A DNA stretch of 17,130 bases from Terrimonas_A sp036262095 (GTDB taxonomy: Bacteria > Bacteroidota > Bacteroidia > Chitinophagales > Chitinophagaceae). Below are positions 14,651-17,130 of the stretch, piece after piece. Position numbers and translations under genes: made by a program. Numbering within the stretch: the stretch's first letter is position 1; each line of letters begins with the position of its first letter. The notes beneath the pieces are model-generated. The model did not search any database, was not told the origin of the DNA, and saw nothing but the letters and a program-made list of their open reading frames with translations. The stretch spans positions 1 to 17,130 of the forward strand of contig DATAJQ010000037.1 of assembly GCA_036262095.1 (NCBI GenBank), read 5' to 3'.

Positions 14651-15445
14651 ATGCAACAATACTTAACCCTGCTGCAGCATATCCTTGACAACGGTGCCCA
14701 TAAAACAGACCGTACCGGGACCGGTACGCAAAGCTGTTTTGGTTACCAGATGCGGTTTGATCTCCAAAAAGGCTTTCCCCTGGTGACCACCAAGAAAGTA
14801 CATCTGAAAAGTATTATTCATGAATTGCTGTGGTTCCTGAAAGGCGAAACCAATATCGGCTATCTGAAAGAACATGGAGTAAGGATCTGGGATGAATGGG
14901 CCGATGAAAATGGCGAGCTGGGACCTGTTTATGGAAAACAATGGCGCAGTTGGGAAGGAAAGGATGGTAAGGTTGTGGACCAGGTAACTGACCTGATCAA
15001 ACAGATCAAAGCCAACCCCGACAGTCGCCGCCTTATTATCAGCGCATGGAATGTGGCTGATTTGCCGGAAATGGCTTTGATGCCCTGCCATACCCTTTTC
15101 CAGTTTTATGTTGCCAATGGGAAACTGAGTTGCCAGTTGTATCAACGCTCTGCTGATGTATTCCTTGGGGTGCCTTTCAATATCGCTTCCTATGCTTTGC
15201 TTACGATGATGATCGCCCAGGTCTGTGACCTGCAACCAGGGGAATTCATCCACACTTTTGGTGATGTGCATATTTACAGCAATCATACGGAGCAGGTGCA
15301 ATTGCAGCTTACAAGGGAGCCATTCCCGTTGCCGGTGATGAAACTGAACCCTGCTGTAAAAGATATTTTCAGTTTCAATTTTGAAGATTTCACCCTGGAA
15401 AATTATCAATCACATCCTGCCATTAAAGCTCCTGTAGCAGTATAA
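14651..15445 (+). CDS. thyA: Thymidylate synthase
   Basis: A 264-residue ThyA that converts dUMP and 5,10-methylene-tetrahydrofolate to dTMP and dihydrofolate in the cytoplasm. Its length and residue numbering match the short bacterial class (E. coli ThyA is also 264): R21 in DRTGTGT, the R126-R127 pair (SRRLIISAWN) that binds phosphate of dUMP, catalytic Cys146 in MPCHTLFQFYV, QRSADVFLGVPFNIASY (165-181), and HIYSNH (207-212) with the histidine and tyrosine that contact the nucleotide. All essential residues are present. It starts at ATG 14651, giving the standard N-terminus YLTLLQHIL. folA follows 21 bp later, so the two are almost certainly co-transcribed; ThyA's dihydrofolate product is FolA's substrate. 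Confidence 0.98.
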   Translation: MQQYLTLLQHILDNGAHKTDRTGTGTQSCFGYQMRFDLQKGFPLVTTKKVHLKSIIHELLWFLKGETNIGYLKEHGVRIWDEWADENGELGPVYGKQWRSWEGKDGKVVDQVTDLIKQIKANPDSRRLIISAWNVADLPEMALMPCHTLFQFYVANGKLSCQLYQRSADVFLGVPFNIASYALLTMMIAQVCDLQPGEFIHTFGDVHIYSNHTEQVQLQLTREPFPLPVMKLNPAVKDIFSFNFEDFTLENYQSHPAIKAPVAV

Positions 15446-15466
15446 AGGAAATTCATATTCAGCATC

Positions 15467-15964
15467 ATGATCATTACGCTTGTTGTCGCGGCTTCCAGAA
15501 ATAATGTGATAGGAAAGGATAACCAGTTGCTCTGGCGTCTTCCTAATGATACCCGTTATTTTAAGAATGTGACCTGGGGCATGCCGGTGATCATGGGCCG
15601 CAAAACATTTGAATCGCTTGGCAAGCCGCTGGGAGGCCGCACCAATATTGTGCTGACACGAAATTCCGGTTGGAAAGCGCCGGGAGTAACAACGGTTAAG
15701 AACCTGGACGATGCGCTTTTCCTGGCTAAAGAAATGGATGTAAAAGAGGTGATGGTGATCGGCGGCGGCGAAATTTATAAAATGGCTATGGCAAAAGCAG
15801 GAAGAATACACATAACAAGGGTAGAGGCCGAACTGGAAGGAGATGCGTATTTTCCTGAAATAGATCCGCTGTTGTGGAAACTGGTAAGCAGGGAAGACCA
15901 CCCCGCTGATGAGAAACACCAGTATGCTTATTCGTTCCAGGTCTGGGAACGCCGCCCTCTTTAA
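15467..15964 (+). CDS. folA: Dihydrofolate reductase
   Basis: A 165-residue chromosomal-type DHFR that reduces dihydrofolate to tetrahydrofolate with NADPH. The signature is complete: VAASRNNVIGKDNQLLWRLPND (7-28) with the catalytic acidic residue D28, the flexible Met20-like loop around IGKDNQLLW, the NADPH-binding GRKTFES (44-50) and RTNIVLTR (58-65), and GGGEIY (99-104) before the last strands. It is second in the thyA-folA operon. Nothing in the active site suggests an atypical enzyme. No strong terminator follows; the gap downstream starts with a heptamer repeat. Confidence 0.97.
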   Translation: MIITLVVAASRNNVIGKDNQLLWRLPNDTRYFKNVTWGMPVIMGRKTFESLGKPLGGRTNIVLTRNSGWKAPGVTTVKNLDDALFLAKEMDVKEVMVIGGGEIYKMAMAKAGRIHITRVEAELEGDAYFPEIDPLLWKLVSREDHPADEKHQYAYSFQVWERRPL

Positions 15965-15985
15965 AGTTTCTGGTAAAGAAGATAT

Positions 15986-16035
15986 CCGTTGACCGTTGTC
16001 CTTTGCTCGATGACTGTTGACCGAGTGACCGATGG
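15986..16035. repeat. Degenerate heptamer tandem repeat (about 7 units)
   Basis: Units start at 15986, 15993, 16000, 16007, 16014, 16021 (this one 8 bp) and 16029, with consensus CCGTTGA and variants such as CCGTTGT, TCGATGA, CTGTTGA and CCGATGG. It begins 22 bp after the folA stop. It is the longest of the three heptamer arrays in the window and closely related to the one at 13314-13341. Confidence 0.65.
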
Positions 16036-16224
16036 TCCGAATTTGCACGCAAGGCAGAGCCAGTAATCCCCTTTCCATTGTCACCCCGGCCCTGGTTTCA
16101 GGGAATAACCGGTATAGTACATTAAAAGCCGGGGGCTTCCAGCGCTGCAGTTATTTCTGATAGGTAAGCCATATTACTTGAGAAATGAGCACCATCTCTT
16201 AAATCTGAACAGTAAAGAAGTCAT
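16036..16224. other. Gene-free region with hairpin potential after folA
   Basis: CCCCGGC (16084-16090) can pair with GCCGGGG (16128-16134); inside is CCCTG/CAGGG (16090-16094/16099-16103, loop GTTT), and AAGCC/GGCTT (16126-16130/16134-16138) offers a competing hairpin. No T-run follows on the forward strand, so termination is not clear; on the reverse strand the last hairpin is followed by TTTT-like sequence. No coding frame with character was seen. Confidence 0.35.
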
Positions 16225-16232
16225 TACTTTTG
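16225..16232 (+). promoter_or_regulatory. -7 box immediately before the methyltransferase start
   Basis: TACTTTTG is an exact TAnnTTTG match ending 4 bp before the GTG at 16237. With the usual distance from this box to the transcription start, the mRNA would begin at or near the start codon, implying a leaderless or nearly leaderless message. No -33 TTG was found 19-21 bp upstream. Confidence 0.45.
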
Positions 16233-16236
16233 CTCA

Positions 16237-17034
16237 GTGTTCAATAAACTACAGCTTCTCTGGAAATATATCCGCTATTACAGCAAGGCATACAATGGTA
16301 AAGGACATGGTATGCATTCTCCGTTTGTATATGATTTTATCATCAGTGTTTTGAATGATAAAACACATTATGCCGATTATGACCGTGTAGAAACATTGCG
16401 CCGTCAATTGCTGGCAGATAATACCGTTCTTGAAGTGAACGACCTGGGTGCAGGTTCGGCTAAGAATAACCGCCCCGGCAGAAGCATTGCTGATATTGCG
16501 CGTCATGCAGCCAAGCCTGCTAAATTCGGGCAACTGCTTTACAGGATGGCAAAGTATTACCAGCCGCAGCATATGCTTGAATTGGGCACTTCGCTTGGTA
16601 TTACCACGCAATACCTGGCAATGGCCCGCCCCGGCGGCAGCCTGACTACGATCGAGGGAGCTGCCACTGTTGCTGTTGTAGCGAAAGAAAAAATAAAAGC
16701 AGCAGGTATCGGGAATGTGCAATTGCTGCAAGGCAATTTTGATGAATTATTACCGGAAGTATTGAAAACACAACAGCGGCCTGACTTTGTTTTTATTGAT
16801 GGCAATCACCGGGAAGAGCCAACGGTCCGTTATTTTGAACAACTTGCCGCAGTAGCTCATAATGACACGATCTTAATATTTGATGACATTCACTGGAGCC
16901 GGGAAATGGAACAGGCCTGGGCCCATATCAAGGCGCACCCGGCAGTCCGTTGCACGATCGATCTGTTCTTTATCGGCATCGTATTGTTTCGCCAGGAATT
17001 CCGCGAAAAACAGGATTTTGCTATCCGGTTTTAG
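16237..17034 (+). CDS. Class I SAM-dependent methyltransferase (O-methyltransferase-like)
   Basis: A 265-residue Rossmann-fold methyltransferase, probably cytoplasmic, using S-adenosylmethionine. Motif I is MLELGTSLGITTQYLA (113-128), the acidic residue ending the next strand is E140 (LTTIEGA), motif IV-like PDFVFIDGNHRE covers 172-183 with D178, and ILIFDDIHWS (202-211) supplies an acidic pair like the metal- or catalytic-site residues of catechol-type O-methyltransferases. The N-terminal 100 residues (including GKGHGMHSPFVYDFI at 21-35) are a family-specific extension whose role I cannot name, and the substrate is unknown. The start is GTG at 16237; the first internal ATG (residue 26) would cut into the conserved MHSPF segment. 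It is transcribed alone as far as visible. Confidence 0.85.
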   Translation: MFNKLQLLWKYIRYYSKAYNGKGHGMHSPFVYDFIISVLNDKTHYADYDRVETLRRQLLADNTVLEVNDLGAGSAKNNRPGRSIADIARHAAKPAKFGQLLYRMAKYYQPQHMLELGTSLGITTQYLAMARPGGSLTTIEGAATVAVVAKEKIKAAGIGNVQLLQGNFDELLPEVLKTQQRPDFVFIDGNHREEPTVRYFEQLAAVAHNDTILIFDDIHWSREMEQAWAHIKAHPAVRCTIDLFFIGIVLFRQEFREKQDFAIRF

Positions 17035-17130
17035 ATCAGTTCGTAGAATTACTTAACACGCTGTCAAATTTTTAATATCTTCGGGCTGTGTGGTAATTCA
17101 ATTCTCCCAATATAAACTGAACCACTTTCA

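Noticed and set aside
14663..15409. 248-residue reverse-strand open frame inside thyA
   Set aside because: Antisense to thyA along almost its entire length, with no family features; a product of codon usage on the coding strand.
17035..17130. Possible terminator or partial gene at the window end
   Set aside because: No stem-loop with T-run and no supported start codon with coding character is visible in these 96 bp.

Overview
The window looks like chromosomal DNA from a Bacteroidota bacterium, most likely of the Chitinophagaceae type. This rests on the SusC/SusD pair, the FecR-type anti-sigma factor with a C-terminal DUF4974-like domain, the monofunctional proline dehydrogenase, the weak Shine-Dalgarno signals and several TAnnTTTG-like -7 promoter boxes. 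The family assignment is inference from protein style; no rRNA or other marker is present.

Layout. 41-2772: a MutS2-like ATPase that lacks the usual Smr nuclease domain, convergent with a hot-dog acyl-CoA thioesterase; a long AT-rich inverted repeat lies between them. 2773-4066: a short divergent promoter region, then proline dehydrogenase. 4198-13162: a polysaccharide-utilisation locus (PUL). It runs ECF sigma factor, anti-sigma factor, SusC-type TonB-dependent transporter with an N-terminal STN signalling domain, SusD-type lipoprotein, PKD-containing lipoprotein and GH16 endo-glucanase lipoprotein, and ends at an intrinsic terminator near 13249-13290. 13603-14565: an unrecognised membrane-anchored coiled-coil protein. 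14651-15964: thyA and folA as a two-gene operon. 16237-17034: a class I SAM-dependent methyltransferase.

How the genes work together. The PUL reads as a self-contained beta-glucan (probably laminarin-like beta-1,3-glucan) capture system. The GH16 lipoprotein would cut glucan at the cell surface, the PKD lipoprotein and SusD would bind it, and SusC would import it. The SusC STN domain would signal occupancy to the FecR-like anti-sigma factor and release the ECF sigma factor to activate the operon. ThyA and FolA form the dTMP/tetrahydrofolate cycle: ThyA oxidises methylene-tetrahydrofolate to dihydrofolate and FolA reduces it back.

The genes are mostly conventional; the less ordinary material is between them. 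The 290-bp gap between the sigma and anti-sigma genes can fold into a three-way junction followed by a perfect 31-bp-stem hairpin. The sigma leader is bracketed by a 12-bp inverted repeat. The susC leader holds two hairpins. Three separate gaps carry degenerate 7-bp-period tandem repeats, one of which runs through the stop codon of the coiled-coil gene. I see no CRISPR array, transposase, tRNA or rRNA, and no clearly new multi-gene system.
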